Origin: Thraustochytrium sp. TN22
Taxonomy: Eukaryota; Sar; Bigyra; Thraustochytrida; Thraustochytriidae
Assembly: GCA_013306675.1 (NCBI GenBank)
Contig: JABLUY010000039.1
Location: 87,219 to 151,218, forward strand
Direction of reading: 5' to 3'
DNA: 64,000 nucleotides
Shown: piece after piece, positions 46,687-57,334 of the stretch
Layout: every line of letters starts with the position of its first letter
Numbering within the stretch: the first letter of the stretch is position 1
Notes under the pieces: model-generated
What the model was told of the DNA's origin: nothing
Seen by the model: the letters and a program-made list of their open reading frames with translations, nothing else
Databases searched by the model: none
Program-made: the position numbers and the translations under genes

Positions 46687-48632
46687 GCTGCGCCGCCCGC
46701 CGCGGGCCGCGCGGCCGGAGTGAGCCCGGCCCGAGCCCGGTCTTGGCTTCAGGCTGGTTTGCTTTGGTGATGAGATTAGGACAGACGCGGACACCGCCAG
46801 TGACTGGCAGACGGACGCGGTGGCGAGCTGACTGGGAGTCAAGGCGAGGCGAGCCATTGGAGCCAAGTTCAACGCGAGGGCGACGCGAGGACGCGCGAGG
46901 GCACACGGGGCGAGGGCGCGCGAGGGGCCAGGAGCTGGCAACCCACGCGACGAACGGCTCGAGCACACGTTTGAGGTAAAGGGCCCGGGGCGTGGCAGCC
47001 TGAGCGGCAGGTCAAGACCGTCAAGTCCGGGTCCTCGCTGGATGACGTACGCTCAAGAGTGACTCGGACGCAAGGTACAGACAAAAAGCAGCTGATCTCT
47101 CTCAGCAGTCAGCAACCCAAGCTGATCTCTCTCAGCAGCAACCCAAGCTAATCTCTCTCAGCAGCAACCCAAGCTGATCTCTGCGCAGAGAGGCTTAGAT
47201 GACATGATGACATGACAACAAGCAAGAACGCGATCAATGCCAGCTCACGGACGCTCACAACTGGGGCCTTGGCTCCTCCGGCCGTCCTCGTCAGCCATGG
47301 CCAGCGCGCAGCGCTGGCAGAGTCACTGATCAGTGACTCGGAGGCCAGGAAAGGCGAATGTCCAAAACCTGCGTCAGCGGCGGCTCACGTGTCCATCCCT
47401 CGAACTTCGTTGCCACATGCGTCCGAAGCTGTCCTTGCCAAAACTCCACCGAGCGAGGCCGAGCGCCGAGCTCGCACGCCACACGCCGCTAATCATTCCG
47501 CGCAGCTCCGCAGCCTCAGTCCGCGCAGCTCCGCTCCGCTCACTCATGTCAGCGGCGGCCGGCGCGGCCCTTCGCGTGCGTCGCGGCGACCTGTGGTCAT
47601 CAACTTGGTCGCCGCCGTGCAGTGCAGTGCCAGTGACAGCACGCAGTGCAGTGCCTGCCGGTGTCCGCGCCGACGTCATCATCCTCTCAAGCCACGCAGT
47701 AGCTTACAGCTACCACGTCTCGTGCTCCGAGTCCGTGCCGGGTCCGTGTCCGCGTCAAGCGTCGAGCCGGGTCCTCCCGAGCTTCTCGTTTCCCCCTCCA
47801 GCCCTCTCTCTCGGCTCGCTCGCCCGCTCGCTCGCTCGCTCACTCGCTCGCTCGTCGCAGGCGGCCTGGCGGCGGCGGGCCAGGCCGTGAGACGCGGCGC
47901 GCCGACGCAGGGCGGCGTACGCTCGCACGCCAGCCACGGCCGAATCCGCGAACGCAGAGCTCTGCCAATCTTTTGCCAGGCTCTGCCAGCTTGCAGTGAA
48001 GGCTAGCTAGCTAGCTAGTAGCTACCTGCGATGAGCGCTGACTGGTCAAAGCTCAGCCTCGGCCGCTGCGGCGCGAGCGCGGCTGCAGCGGCGCTGCGGC
48101 TGCGCGCGTCGGGCGCGGCGAAGGCCAGCCTCGAGCTGCTCCGCGCGGGGCTGGCCGCGCCGAGCGGAGCCGAGCGGAGCGGAGCCGAGCCGAGCCGAGT
48201 CGAGCAGGCCTGACAGGTCCGTCTCGCGTTGCGTCTGGATTTGCTCTGCCCTCGCTCGCGCGACGGCGACGGCGAGCTCTTGCGAGAGCGCGCGGCGGGC
48301 TGCGCGAGCCTCGGCCAGAGTCGCTCGCGGCGCCAGGCAGGCCAGCGCTGCTCGGGCTCTGCGCTCAGCCTGGCAGCTGCTGCCTGGTTCGCCGCTCGCG
48401 GGCGGCGCGTGTTGACGTTGGCGTGCACGGCGCAGGATCGCGGGTGGCTGCGCAGGTCTGCTGACTGTGATCAGCAGCGAGGCGAAGGAATTCGAATTCA
48501 AATCGCGCGCGGCGCGGGCGCGGGCGCGGGCGCGGGCGGCGCGGCGGCGGCGAGCGAGCGAGCGGCCCGGCGCGCGGCGGCGCGCGGTTCGGCCCGCGGT
48601 TGGCGGCGGCGGCGAGCGGCGGCGGCGGCGGG
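46687..48632. other. Divergent intergenic region, NIP30-like / OGDH
   Basis: About 1.9 kb. It holds a 26-bp tandem repeat (47090-47186), (CTCG)n at ~47816-47856, 'GCTAGCTAGCTAGCTAG' at ~48003-48019, a GGAGCCGA/GAGCC tract (~48165-48205) and a GAATTC pair (48487-48500). Open frames here have no recognisable protein. Confidence 0.5.
47090..47186. repeat. ~26-bp tandem repeat, four units
   Basis: Units of AGCTGATCTCTCTCAGCAGC followed by AACCCA; the first is longer by a 'TCAGC' insertion and the last is truncated. Confidence 0.85.
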
Positions 48633-51600
48633 ATGATGTGGGCGGCCGGAGGGTCGGCGCGCGGGCGCGCCGCAGCCAGGGCGCGCGGCGGCGCCAGGCT
48701 GCTGGCGGGCGTGGCGCGCAAGGCGCCGCACCCGAACGAGTCGTTCCTGCAGGGGACGAGCGCGGTGTACCTGGAGCAGATGTACGAGCTGTTCAAGAGC
48801 GACCCGAGCAAGGTGGACGCGTCGCTGGCGACGTACTTTAGGAACGTGGACAACGGGATGGACGCCGGCGCCGCGTTCCAGCCGTACCCCGGGCTGACGA
48901 CGCAGCTGTCGGCCGCGGCCTCGTCCGTGTCGACCGGGTCGTCGCTGCAGGAGCACAAGGCGCTCAAGGACGCCATGAACATCACCTTCCTGGTGCGCGC
49001 CTTCCAGGTGCGCGGCCACGAGCAGGCGAACCTGGACCCGCTGGGCATCGCCAAGCCGGCGGCGCTGCCGGACCTGGACTTCCGCACGTACGGGTTCACG
49101 GACGCGGACCTGGACCGCGAGTTCGACCTGGGCGGCCTGGAGAAGGAGATGGCCGGCGTGCTGGGCGCGCACAAGCCGCAGAAGCTGCGCGACGTGGTCA
49201 ACACGCTGCAGGAGTCGTACTGCGGGTCCATCGGCCTCGAGTACATGCACATCCAGGACCGCGAGAAGTGCAACTTCATCCGCGAGCGCTTCGAGAAGCC
49301 CAACGCGGTGCGCGAGGGCCTGAGCAAGGAGGAGCGCCTGCAGATCCTGGAGCGCCTCACCTTCGCGGTCATGTGGGAGAGCTTCCTGTCCACCAAGTGG
49401 AACACGGCCAAGCGCTTCGGCCTCGAGGGCGCCGAGTCCTTCATCCCCGGCTTCAAGTCGCTCATCGACCAGGCCACGCTCAACGGCGTGGAGAACGTGG
49501 TCGTGGGCATGCCGCACCGCGGCCGCCTCAACGTCATCGCCAACGTGGTGCGCAAGGACCTGTACAAGATCTTTCTGCAGTTCAAGGGCCTTAGCGTGCA
49601 GAACGAGCAGCTCTTCAAGTCGCTCAAGGACGACTACGCCATCAGCGGCGACGTCAAGTACCATCTGGGCATGACGTACCAGCGCATGTACCCGGACGGC
49701 CGCAAGGTGGAGCTCTCGCTGGCCGCCAACCCGTCGCACCTCGAGGCCGTCGACCCGGTCGTCATCGGCAAGGCGCGCGCCAAGCAGTACTACGCCGGCG
49801 ACGAGGAGGGCACGCGCACCATGCCGGTGCTCATCCACGGCGACGCCGCCTTTAGCGGCCAGGGCGTCGTGTACGAGACCATGAACATGAGCGGCCTCCC
49901 CGGCTACAAGACCGGCGGCGTCATCCACATCATCGTCAACAACCAGATCGGCTTCACCACCGACCCGCGCGACGCGCGCTCCACCAAGTACTGCTCGGAC
50001 CTCGGCCGCGCCTTCGACTGCCCCATCTTCCACGTCAACGCCGACGACCCGGAGGCCGTCGCCTACGTCTTCAAGGCCGCCGCCGACTACCGCCACAAGT
50101 ACCACAAGGACGTCATCATCGACGTCATCGGCTACCGCCGCAACGGCCACAACGAGATGGACCAGCCGCTCTTCACCCAGCCCAAGATGTACCAGATCAT
50201 CAAGAAGACCCCCTCGGTCCTCGACAAGTACGCCAACCAGGCCGTCCAGGAGGGCCTCTGCGACAGCGGCCACGTCGCCTCCGTCAAGAACATGGTCATG
50301 GAGATCTACGAGGAGGAGTTCCGCAAGTCCACCGAGCCCAACCTCGTCGTCGACGACCACGAGTGGACCGACTCCAAGTGGGAGGGCCAAAAGGCCATCG
50401 GCGAGTTCTCCGTGCGCCAGCCCACCCGCGTCGACGAGGACGTCCTCAAGTCCATCGGCGAGGTCATCTTCCAGCCCCCCGAGGGCTTCGCCCCGCACCG
50501 CACCATCAAGAAGCTCACCAAGGACAAGCTCGAGATGTGCCGCAGCGGCAAGGCCCTCGACTGGGGCTGCGCCGAGCTCCTCGCCTACGGCTCCCTCCTC
50601 CTCGAGGGCAAGCACGTGCGCGTCTCCGGCCAGGACGCCCAGCGCGGCACCTTCTCCCATCGCCACGCCGTCCTCCACGACCAGAACGAGCCCTACGGCA
50701 CCTGGGTCGGCCTCAACGAGCTCGCTGAGTCCGGCCTCAAGCCCGTCGGCCCCACCGACCACATCGCCAAGATGTCCGCCTGCAACTCCCTCCTCTCCGA
50801 GTACGGCGTCATGGGCTTTGAGCTCGGCTACGCGCTCGAGGACCCTAACGCCCTCATCATCTGGGAGGCCCAGTTCGGCGACTTCTCCAACGGCGCCCAG
50901 ATCATCGTCGACCAGTTCATCTCCTGCGGTGAGACCAAGTGGAACCGCCAGTGCGGCCTCACCCTCTTCCTGCCCCACGGCTACGACGGCCAGGGCCCGG
51001 AGCACTCCTCCTGCCGCATCGAGCGCTTCCTCCAGCTCTCCGACGAGGACCCGGACACCATCCCGGAGCACTCCGGCCGCGAGCAGAGCATGGCCATCCA
51101 GAACAACAACTGGCAGGTCTGCAACGTCACCACCCCGGCTCAGATCTTCCACCTCCTCCGCCGCCAGGTCCACCGCGGCTTCCGCAAGCCCCTTGTCGTC
51201 GCCACGCCCAAGAGCATGCTCAAGGATGACCTCGTGCGCTCCGACATTGAGGACTTTACCGGCCCCGACGCCTACTTCCACCGCCTGCTCTTCGAGGTCG
51301 ACCCCGAGATCAACGCCACCCCGGACGAGGACATCCGCAAGGTCATCTTCTGCGTCGGCAAGATCTACTACGAGCTTGCCAACTACCGCAAGAAGAACGA
51401 CATCAAGGACGTCGCCATCATCCGCATCGAGCAGATCACTCCCTTCCCCTTTGACCGTGTCGCCGAGGTCTACGAGAAGTACCCCAACGCCAAGCTCGTC
51501 TTCGCCCAGGAGGAGCCCAAGAACATGGGCACCTGGTACTTTTGCGATGACCGCATCTACACTGCCATCCGCAGCGTCCGCCTCGCCCGCGGCGACCCCG

Positions 51601-51779
51601 TCGACAGCGAGCCCGAGCTCCGCTGCGAGTACATTGGCCGCTCCACCATGGCCTCCCCTGCCGTCGGCTACGGTGGCGTCCATGCCCTCGAGCAGCAGGA
51701 CATCCTGGAGCGCGCCTTTGCGCCCAACGATGCCCCGCACCAGGGCGACACCGTCATCGACCCGGCTTCCCTCGAGTAG
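48633..51779 (+). CDS. OGDH: 2-oxoglutarate dehydrogenase E1 component, mitochondrial
   Basis: 1048 residues from ATG 48633 (a second Met follows at once). The first ~35 residues are Arg/Ala-rich without acids, a mitochondrial presequence. 'SFLQGTSAVYLEQMYELFKS' is the E1 N-terminal domain. 'GMPHRGRLNV' begins near residue 292; the thiamine-diphosphate motif GDA-x30-NN starts near 402 ('HGDAAFSGQGVVYE' ... 'NNQIGF'). The pyrimidine-binding domain is near 650-850 and the C-terminal domain ends 'GVHALEQQDILERA'. The length agrees with the family (~1000-1020 plus presequence). It decarboxylates 2-oxoglutarate in the TCA cycle, passing succinyl groups to E2. Intron-less here. Codon third positions drift from G to C along the gene. 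Confidence 0.97.
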   Translation: MMWAAGGSARGRAAARARGGARLLAGVARKAPHPNESFLQGTSAVYLEQMYELFKSDPSKVDASLATYFRNVDNGMDAGAAFQPYPGLTTQLSAAASSVSTGSSLQEHKALKDAMNITFLVRAFQVRGHEQANLDPLGIAKPAALPDLDFRTYGFTDADLDREFDLGGLEKEMAGVLGAHKPQKLRDVVNTLQESYCGSIGLEYMHIQDREKCNFIRERFEKPNAVREGLSKEERLQILERLTFAVMWESFLSTKWNTAKRFGLEGAESFIPGFKSLIDQATLNGVENVVVGMPHRGRLNVIANVVRKDLYKIFLQFKGLSVQNEQLFKSLKDDYAISGDVKYHLGMTYQRMYPDGRKVELSLAANPSHLEAVDPVVIGKARAKQYYAGDEEGTRTMPVLIHGDAAFSGQGVVYETMNMSGLPGYKTGGVIHIIVNNQIGFTTDPRDARSTKYCSDLGRAFDCPIFHVNADDPEAVAYVFKAAADYRHKYHKDVIIDVIGYRRNGHNEMDQPLFTQPKMYQIIKKTPSVLDKYANQAVQEGLCDSGHVASVKNMVMEIYEEEFRKSTEPNLVVDDHEWTDSKWEGQKAIGEFSVRQPTRVDEDVLKSIGEVIFQPPEGFAPHRTIKKLTKDKLEMCRSGKALDWGCAELLAYGSLLLEGKHVRVSGQDAQRGTFSHRHAVLHDQNEPYGTWVGLNELAESGLKPVGPTDHIAKMSACNSLLSEYGVMGFELGYALEDPNALIIWEAQFGDFSNGAQIIVDQFISCGETKWNRQCGLTLFLPHGYDGQGPEHSSCRIERFLQLSDEDPDTIPEHSGREQSMAIQNNNWQVCNVTTPAQIFHLLRRQVHRGFRKPLVVATPKSMLKDDLVRSDIEDFTGPDAYFHRLLFEVDPEINATPDEDIRKVIFCVGKIYYELANYRKKNDIKDVAIIRIEQITPFPFDRVAEVYEKYPNAKLVFAQEEPKNMGTWYFCDDRIYTAIRSVRLARGDPVDSEPELRCEYIGRSTMASPAVGYGGVHALEQQDILERAFAPNDAPHQGDTVIDPASLE

Positions 51780-52085
51780 ATCTGGGTCGCTGGCACCAAC
51801 GCATGGCGCACCAAAGCAACCTACTACAACTCAACCCTCTAGCCAAACAACAATAACCTGTTTTCACGCTGACAACCTGCGTGCCTCAGGCGCCTGCCCG
51901 GGCTGTCCAACCAGGGGCATAAGTTCACCTCTTCGAGTCCCAGTGACAACACCTACAGGTACAAGACACACAGCAGGTCGAACGGTATCTTCAACACACG
52001 TGATGCACCTATTCTTATACTTGTGATCCGCGCGCTTCCCCTCCTTCCCCTCCCCCCCCCCCGGCCTGGCGCCGAAAGGACAAAA
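51780..52085. other. Convergent 3' region
   Basis: 306 bp between OGDH and the protease-E1-kinase fusion stops; it holds a C-run near 52055. A B-box-like 'TTCGAGTCCC' at ~51936 has no accompanying tRNA cloverleaf. Confidence 0.6.
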
Positions 52086-55000
52086 TCATGCTTGCACATC
52101 CTTGGTCTCAATCAGTGCCAGCACGACAATGGCACGAGCCGCAGCCGCACTGGCCACATCTGCAAAACCCTGGTCCGAAACGTGTGGCTGCGCCGAATCC
52201 AAAGCTTCGTCAAAGCCCTTGACCAGCGTGTCGCGAAAGGCAAACCGAAAGACGCGCAACGCCTCGACGCCGTCCAAGGCCGCGCCACTGTTGCTCACGC
52301 CTGTCGAAGTAAAGTCAGATCCTGCAAGCGACGTGCGCATGCCCATCTCTGCGATCACACGCAAGCACGTTTTCACTCTCTCTCTCTCTCTGTCAGTCTC
52401 CGTGTGTCCTCGCGTCGCCCGCACCCGTTCATGCCCAAGTCCCTCCACAAACCTACGCTGCTCCATGCTGACAAGGTCGGCCCAGGCACGAGGAAAGAGC
52501 TTCTGGTGCGCCCTGTCCAGCACAGAGGGGTCGAAGGCGTCCTCTTCAAAGGCCATGTCAAAGTCCACGGGCGCCAGCAGGTCCTCCTGGTCTGCACTGG
52601 CGTCCAACACAACCATGTTGTTGGCATGCGCATTGCAGTGAATGCCCGTCTCGTCCGGGTAAGTGCCCCACGAAACGGCGTTGGAAGCGAGCGCGTGGCA
52701 AGCAACGCCGCACTGCCAACCAAGGACAAAGGCGAGCTGCAGCAAGACGCTCGGCGCGGCCTCCTCGACGTGGGCCAGTGCCTCGGCCAGCTCGCGCGCC
52801 GCAGGAGCCCAGGCAGGGTGGTCTGAAGCCGCCGGGTCCGGCGCTGACTCCCGCAGGTCAACCAGCCCGCGCATATCGCACACCGGCATGCCGCATTCTG
52901 CCACGGTGGCCGTGTCCCAGATCTCGTCCCCATCCATGCCGCGCGCACCCTGCAGGGCGGTGCGCCACGCCTTGCTTCTCGCGTCTGCCGCGGCGCCGCC
53001 GCAGAGCGAGGGTAGGAGGCGCTCGATGCCGCCCAAGAGGTGGTCACCGAGCCGGCGGTCGCCTAGCGTCTCGTACACGTTGCAGAGCGCCATGACATGC
53101 GCCGGCAAGTGCGGCGTCTCGTAGCGATAGAAACACGCAGGCCGGTTCCCGGCGCGCAACCCGCGCGGCGCCAAGACCTCGTGCACGCGGTCGCTCATCC
53201 GCATCTCCGTGGCGGCCGTGCGGTCGAAGAGGCAGCCGCGTACCATGCGCTCGCCGTGGTCGCCGCGCGCCTCCACGATGAACCCGTCCGTGTTGTTGCC
53301 GCAGCCCTTGAGCCGATACGAGCGGTCACCCACGCGCACGACGGCAGATCGCACGCCCGAGGCGCTGCACCGCAGCGCGCTGGGCTCGCTCGCCGCCTCC
53401 TCCTCTGTGCACTTGATCAGCGGCGTCGTGGCCAACGCGCTCGGTGCGAGCGTGCGCCGCGGCGGCCCAGGCGGCACGTACATGGGGGCGGCTCGCGCCG
53501 GCAGCCGCGGTTCCACGAGCAAATCGGCTCCACCGGCAGTCTGCGCAGCCTCCGCCTCCTCGTCCGTCTCGTCGTCCGCGCAGGCCAGGCCGGCCACGCC
53601 CGCGCCCTGCAGAAAATCCGGCAGCCCGAAGACGCGGCCTGGCGCCGGCTTGAGCCAGACCTTGCCCTCGGCGCCCAGGAACACGTCCGCGCGCGCGTGC
53701 AGCAGGGCAGCCGCGGCGCAAAGCCCGCAGTTCGGACTGGGCGATGCGTGCACGAAGGAGCGGTCGCTCTTGTCGAGGCCGAGGCCGATCTCGTAGCTCA
53801 TCTGCTCCTCCGAAGTCATGCCCTCGTCCAGGTTGAACACGATGCAGGTCGGCGGGTCGCGCGCCGTCGGGCCCGTCAGCGTGTTGAGCCAGTGCGAGAC
53901 CATGAGGGTGCCGCACGCCAGGCAAGGGCACACCCACGACCCAAAGAAGCGCGTCTGCGGCAGCATGGGCCGCGGCACAAAGCGCAGGTCGGGCAGCTGC
54001 GAAATGCGGCCCGGCACCAAGCGCTCCATGGCGCGCGCGTGCATGCATTCCAGGAACCCCGCAAGCGCGTCCTGCGCCTCCAGGTCGCCCACCGACACCG
54101 CGCCCACGTCATCGAGCGCCTCGCGCACGATCGCGTCTGTGGTGGACCCCCAGATCCGGAACTGGCGGTCCTCGCGCAGAAAGGCCGCCGTCGCCTCCGG
54201 CAACGAGGAGTCCGGCTCCGCGCCGGCGACAAAGTCGCGCCAGCGCGCGCTCACCTCGGGCATGTTTTGCAAGCCAAATGAGCTGCGCGTGGATTCCTGA
54301 CAGAATGCGCAAGAGGCCGTGGGCTGGCCCAGGTAGCACTCCGACATGAACTTCCACGCGAACGACTGGCCCGTCGCCACCGGCACACCCAGTTCCTTGC
54401 CAAGCGCCGCCACGCAGTAGTCGAACATCACGCCCACGTCGGCGCAATTGAAGATGACCGTGGCCTGGCGCGCCCATCGCACGACCTGCGGCCACAGCTC
54501 CAGCACGTCGCCATGCATGGTGAGGATACGCGATCGGAGGTTGTGCTGCGCCAGCAGGTTGGCGCGCGCCGCCTCGACCTTGGGCAGGCCCACGTCGGCG
54601 CGCGTCGTCAGGCACTGCCGGGTCAGGTTCGATGCATCCACAGCGTCGTAGTCCAGCAGGATAATACACTCCACGCCGGCGCGCGCCAGCGTCAGAGCCG
54701 TGTTCTGGCCCACACCGCCTGTACCCACAACCAGGCACACCTGCCGCTCCACGAGGCCCTGGTCAAAGTCCACCATCACGCGCTGCCGGTCGAAGATGTC
54801 GCCGCCCACCTCGGGCGGCGGCGGCTTCTTACGGTGCTCCACGCTGCGCCCGCTTCTGTACTCCTCGCTGTCCGTGGGCCACGACTCGTCGCGCCGCACG
54901 AAGCCAGGCGCCAGCGCTGCAGACGCCGGCGCCGGCTCCGTCTGCGCCGCGCACCACGCGCGCAGCGTGCCAACGCGCAGATCCACGCTCGCCTCGGCCG

Positions 55001-56222
55001 TCGCGCTCGCGGGAGCACCGCTCCCGGCCTCCAGCTCCGGCAGCAGCCCGCCGAGGTGGTCCAGGAAGGCGGCCACAGCGTCCACTTCCGTGACGAGGAG
55101 CGCCACACGCACCTCGCGCGGGCGATGCGTCCACCAGAGCTCGTTCTTGGTGCGCCCCTTCCAGTACTCGGGCACGCCGTGCTCGTAGAACTGCTCAATC
55201 GCGTCCTCCGGCATGTTGGCGTACACGGGGTGGCTCGCGCGAAGCTTTGCAAAGAACTTGGGCCGGTACCCCGCCATGACCGCGTCCGCCAGCTCGTGTG
55301 GGCTCCCGAAGCGGTCGCGCTCCGCCAGCGTCTCGCTCGCGCGCTCGCGCCGCGCGTACGCCGAGGTGAACTGCATGCACGTCTTGTCAAAGGACTCCGC
55401 AAAGTACACCGTGCCCAGGCCCGCATCCACGGCCGCGGCCGCCCAGTGCGTGACACACCCAAAGACCATGACGCGCGGCAGCCGCGTGCCCTGCGCCTGC
55501 GCCTCCTCGAGGCCGCCGAAGACGCCGATGCGCCCGCGCAGGCGCCAGTCGCGCTCCACCAGGTATCGCATCTGCATCTGGTCCAGCGTCACGGACCGCA
55601 GCCCCGACGCCGACCACCGCTTGCTCACCGCGTTGTACTCGTGCAGCAGCCGCAGCCACTTCATCACTTGCGCGTAAAAGTGCACTTCGTCCGTCTTGAC
55701 GGCCTGCGCCTCCGGGTCCAGCAGCCGCAGCGCGTTGTACAGGGCGTGAAAGCCGCACGCGTTCGGGTGCCACTGCCGCAGCGTGCGCGGCTGGCAGTAC
55801 GTCACGCCCTCCGCCTCGAACCAGTGCGCCAGCTCCGCACTTCCGCCCTCTCGCGCCTCGCCCTCCTGGGTCTCGTCCTGGTCCTCCTCCCCGTGCTGCG
55901 TCAGGTCGCCGACCTCTGCGGGCAGCGAGCGCACGAAGGCGTGCAGCAGCACGTCCAGGCGCGCCGCCTCGCAGTTGCAGGGCAGCTCCAGCTCGTTGGC
56001 CAGCTCCACGCCGCGCACGCGGGCCCGCACGCGCAGCTCCAGCCGCGTGTCGCGCTCCGCGTCCTTGCGCTCGCGCGCGAGCTCCGCGGTCACCAGGATG
56101 GTATCGCGGTCGGCGCCATCGCGCCCCACGCTCCGCACCTGCTGCACCTCCGCCACTTGGCGCGCGGCCTGGGCCTCCAGCGCCGCCGCCAGCGCGCCGC
56201 CCCACCCGCGCAGCCCCTCCAT
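52086..56222 (-). CDS. Papain-like protease / ThiF-E1 / SelO-like kinase-fold fusion protein
   Basis: 1378 residues, uninterrupted. (1) ~140-350: cysteine-peptidase-like domain with Cys156 in 'NACGFHALYNAL', His259-Trp in 'CVTHWAAAAVD' and Glu276/Asp279 in 'VYFAESFD', the order of papain-fold deubiquitinases. (2) ~480-800: ThiF/MoeB/E1 adenylation domain with GTGGVG (500-505), 'LLDYDAVDASNLTRQ' (Asp524, Asn532, Arg535, Gln536), Lys548 and paired zinc cysteines C638-x2-C641 and C767-x2-C770, as in UBA5-class E1s. (3) ~960-1250: a kinase-like fold resembling SelO, with Lys972 in 'RLKGCGNNTDGF', Glu1006, 'HCNAHANN' (1195-1202) and Asp1220-Phe-Asp1222. It could process, activate and regulate a ubiquitin-like modifier in one chain; that is inference. 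The start at 56222 is the first Met of the frame. Confidence 0.8.
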   Translation of the reverse strand: MEGLRGWGGALAAALEAQAARQVAEVQQVRSVGRDGADRDTILVTAELARERKDAERDTRLELRVRARVRGVELANELELPCNCEAARLDVLLHAFVRSLPAEVGDLTQHGEEDQDETQEGEAREGGSAELAHWFEAEGVTYCQPRTLRQWHPNACGFHALYNALRLLDPEAQAVKTDEVHFYAQVMKWLRLLHEYNAVSKRWSASGLRSVTLDQMQMRYLVERDWRLRGRIGVFGGLEEAQAQGTRLPRVMVFGCVTHWAAAAVDAGLGTVYFAESFDKTCMQFTSAYARRERASETLAERDRFGSPHELADAVMAGYRPKFFAKLRASHPVYANMPEDAIEQFYEHGVPEYWKGRTKNELWWTHRPREVRVALLVTEVDAVAAFLDHLGGLLPELEAGSGAPASATAEASVDLRVGTLRAWCAAQTEPAPASAALAPGFVRRDESWPTDSEEYRSGRSVEHRKKPPPPEVGGDIFDRQRVMVDFDQGLVERQVCLVVGTGGVGQNTALTLARAGVECIILLDYDAVDASNLTRQCLTTRADVGLPKVEAARANLLAQHNLRSRILTMHGDVLELWPQVVRWARQATVIFNCADVGVMFDYCVAALGKELGVPVATGQSFAWKFMSECYLGQPTASCAFCQESTRSSFGLQNMPEVSARWRDFVAGAEPDSSLPEATAAFLREDRQFRIWGSTTDAIVREALDDVGAVSVGDLEAQDALAGFLECMHARAMERLVPGRISQLPDLRFVPRPMLPQTRFFGSWVCPCLACGTLMVSHWLNTLTGPTARDPPTCIVFNLDEGMTSEEQMSYEIGLGLDKSDRSFVHASPSPNCGLCAAAALLHARADVFLGAEGKVWLKPAPGRVFGLPDFLQGAGVAGLACADDETDEEAEAAQTAGGADLLVEPRLPARAAPMYVPPGPPRRTLAPSALATTPLIKCTEEEAASEPSALRCSASGVRSAVVRVGDRSYRLKGCGNNTDGFIVEARGDHGERMVRGCLFDRTAATEMRMSDRVHEVLAPRGLRAGNRPACFYRYETPHLPAHVMALCNVYETLGDRRLGDHLLGGIERLLPSLCGGAAADARSKAWRTALQGARGMDGDEIWDTATVAECGMPVCDMRGLVDLRESAPDPAASDHPAWAPAARELAEALAHVEEAAPSVLLQLAFVLGWQCGVACHALASNAVSWGTYPDETGIHCNAHANNMVVLDASADQEDLLAPVDFDMAFEEDAFDPSVLDRAHQKLFPRAWADLVSMEQRRFVEGLGHERVRATRGHTETDRERERVKTCLRVIAEMGMRTSLAGSDFTSTGVSNSGAALDGVEALRVFRFAFRDTLVKGFDEALDSAQPHVSDQGFADVASAAAARAIVVLALIETKDVQA

Positions 56223-57334
56223 GCTCGCGCGGGGCCTTGGTTTGCCTTGGCTCGCGACTTCGTTCTGCTTCCACGGATCGCGAGAGCGACGTGACCCTCA
56301 TGACACTGACAGTGAATGTGAGAGCCATAAGTGATTATGGCTGGACGCACGCGCGCGCTATGAGCTTGAGAGGAGCGGCACGGACGCGCGTCCTCCTTTC
56401 GTGGCGCACACGCGTAGCATCTTTGCGCGCATCATTGCATCGCTTTGCTCCGTCGAGAGCTGTGCATGCACGTCATGGCTGTGCACGGACAGACGCGCGC
56501 CGGGACGTCATCGCCTCGTGAACTCTTTGGCGACCGGACGTACGTTCGTGTCGGCTCCAGACCTCAGCCGGGCCCTGGTTGCTTGTTCTTGACCTTCAGA
56601 CGGACCCAAATCGCGGTGCTGTCGCAAACACCTCGCCGTTCGGCGACGCTCTCTAGTCATATCTCGCGGGTCTTTGATCATGAACGAGGCCGCTGACTGT
56701 ATCGATCGCAGCGAGAAAACGTCGACTGCGAGAGAACCAAGAGCGCTAGAGCGACGCTGCCCCGTTCGCCAGGCGCGCCAGCGACGAGCACGACACGATG
56801 AAGATCGACTGTGACGTGCCTCGTATCTTCCTGGTCGACCACGCCTGACCAGCCACGTGGTGTCGCAGGCGTGCTGCGAGTCTCAGGCCAAAGAGAATCA
56901 GAAGCAGTCGCGCCTATTTTCGCCAGAGGCTTGGTACTTTCGTGTTGCATTTCCAGCATGCCTCCGCCGGCGTGCTGAGCAACTCAAAATGGACGGCCTG
57001 CACGTACTCTGTCTGTATGGCGAGCAAAAAATCCTGGCGCTCAACACTTGGGTACCGCGTACCAAGGCAAGGTCGACACCCTGCATGACAACGGCAGCGG
57101 GGTACTCGCCATCTCCATTTCAAGCACACCAAAACGGCAGACCTCAAAGAAGTAGGTGCGGCTCCGTAATCTGGGCTGCCAGTCGGCTACTTGGCAAGGT
57201 GGGCGAAGGCGGGGGGGTCTGGCCCCATGTAAGACGCCGCCGCGCGACGAGGCCGCGGTACCAGCCGATTGCTGCCTGCACTCAACTAGCAGTCACAAAC
57301 ACGTGACTTCTGTTGTCGCTTTATGCTCGGCTGT
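56223..57334. other. Intergenic, nothing recognised
   Basis: Upstream of the fusion-protein gene; it should hold its promoter. Composition is more balanced than the rest of the window. No gene, repeat or RNA supported. Confidence 0.45.

Noticed and set aside
47212-48006. 264-codon plus-strand frame in the NIP30/OGDH intergenic region
   Set aside because: Ser/Arg/Pro low complexity ending in (CTCG)n-derived repeats; no protein character.
51890-51965. Possible tRNA (TTCGAGTCCC box)
   Set aside because: No acceptor stem, D-arm or anticodon arm could be folded around it.
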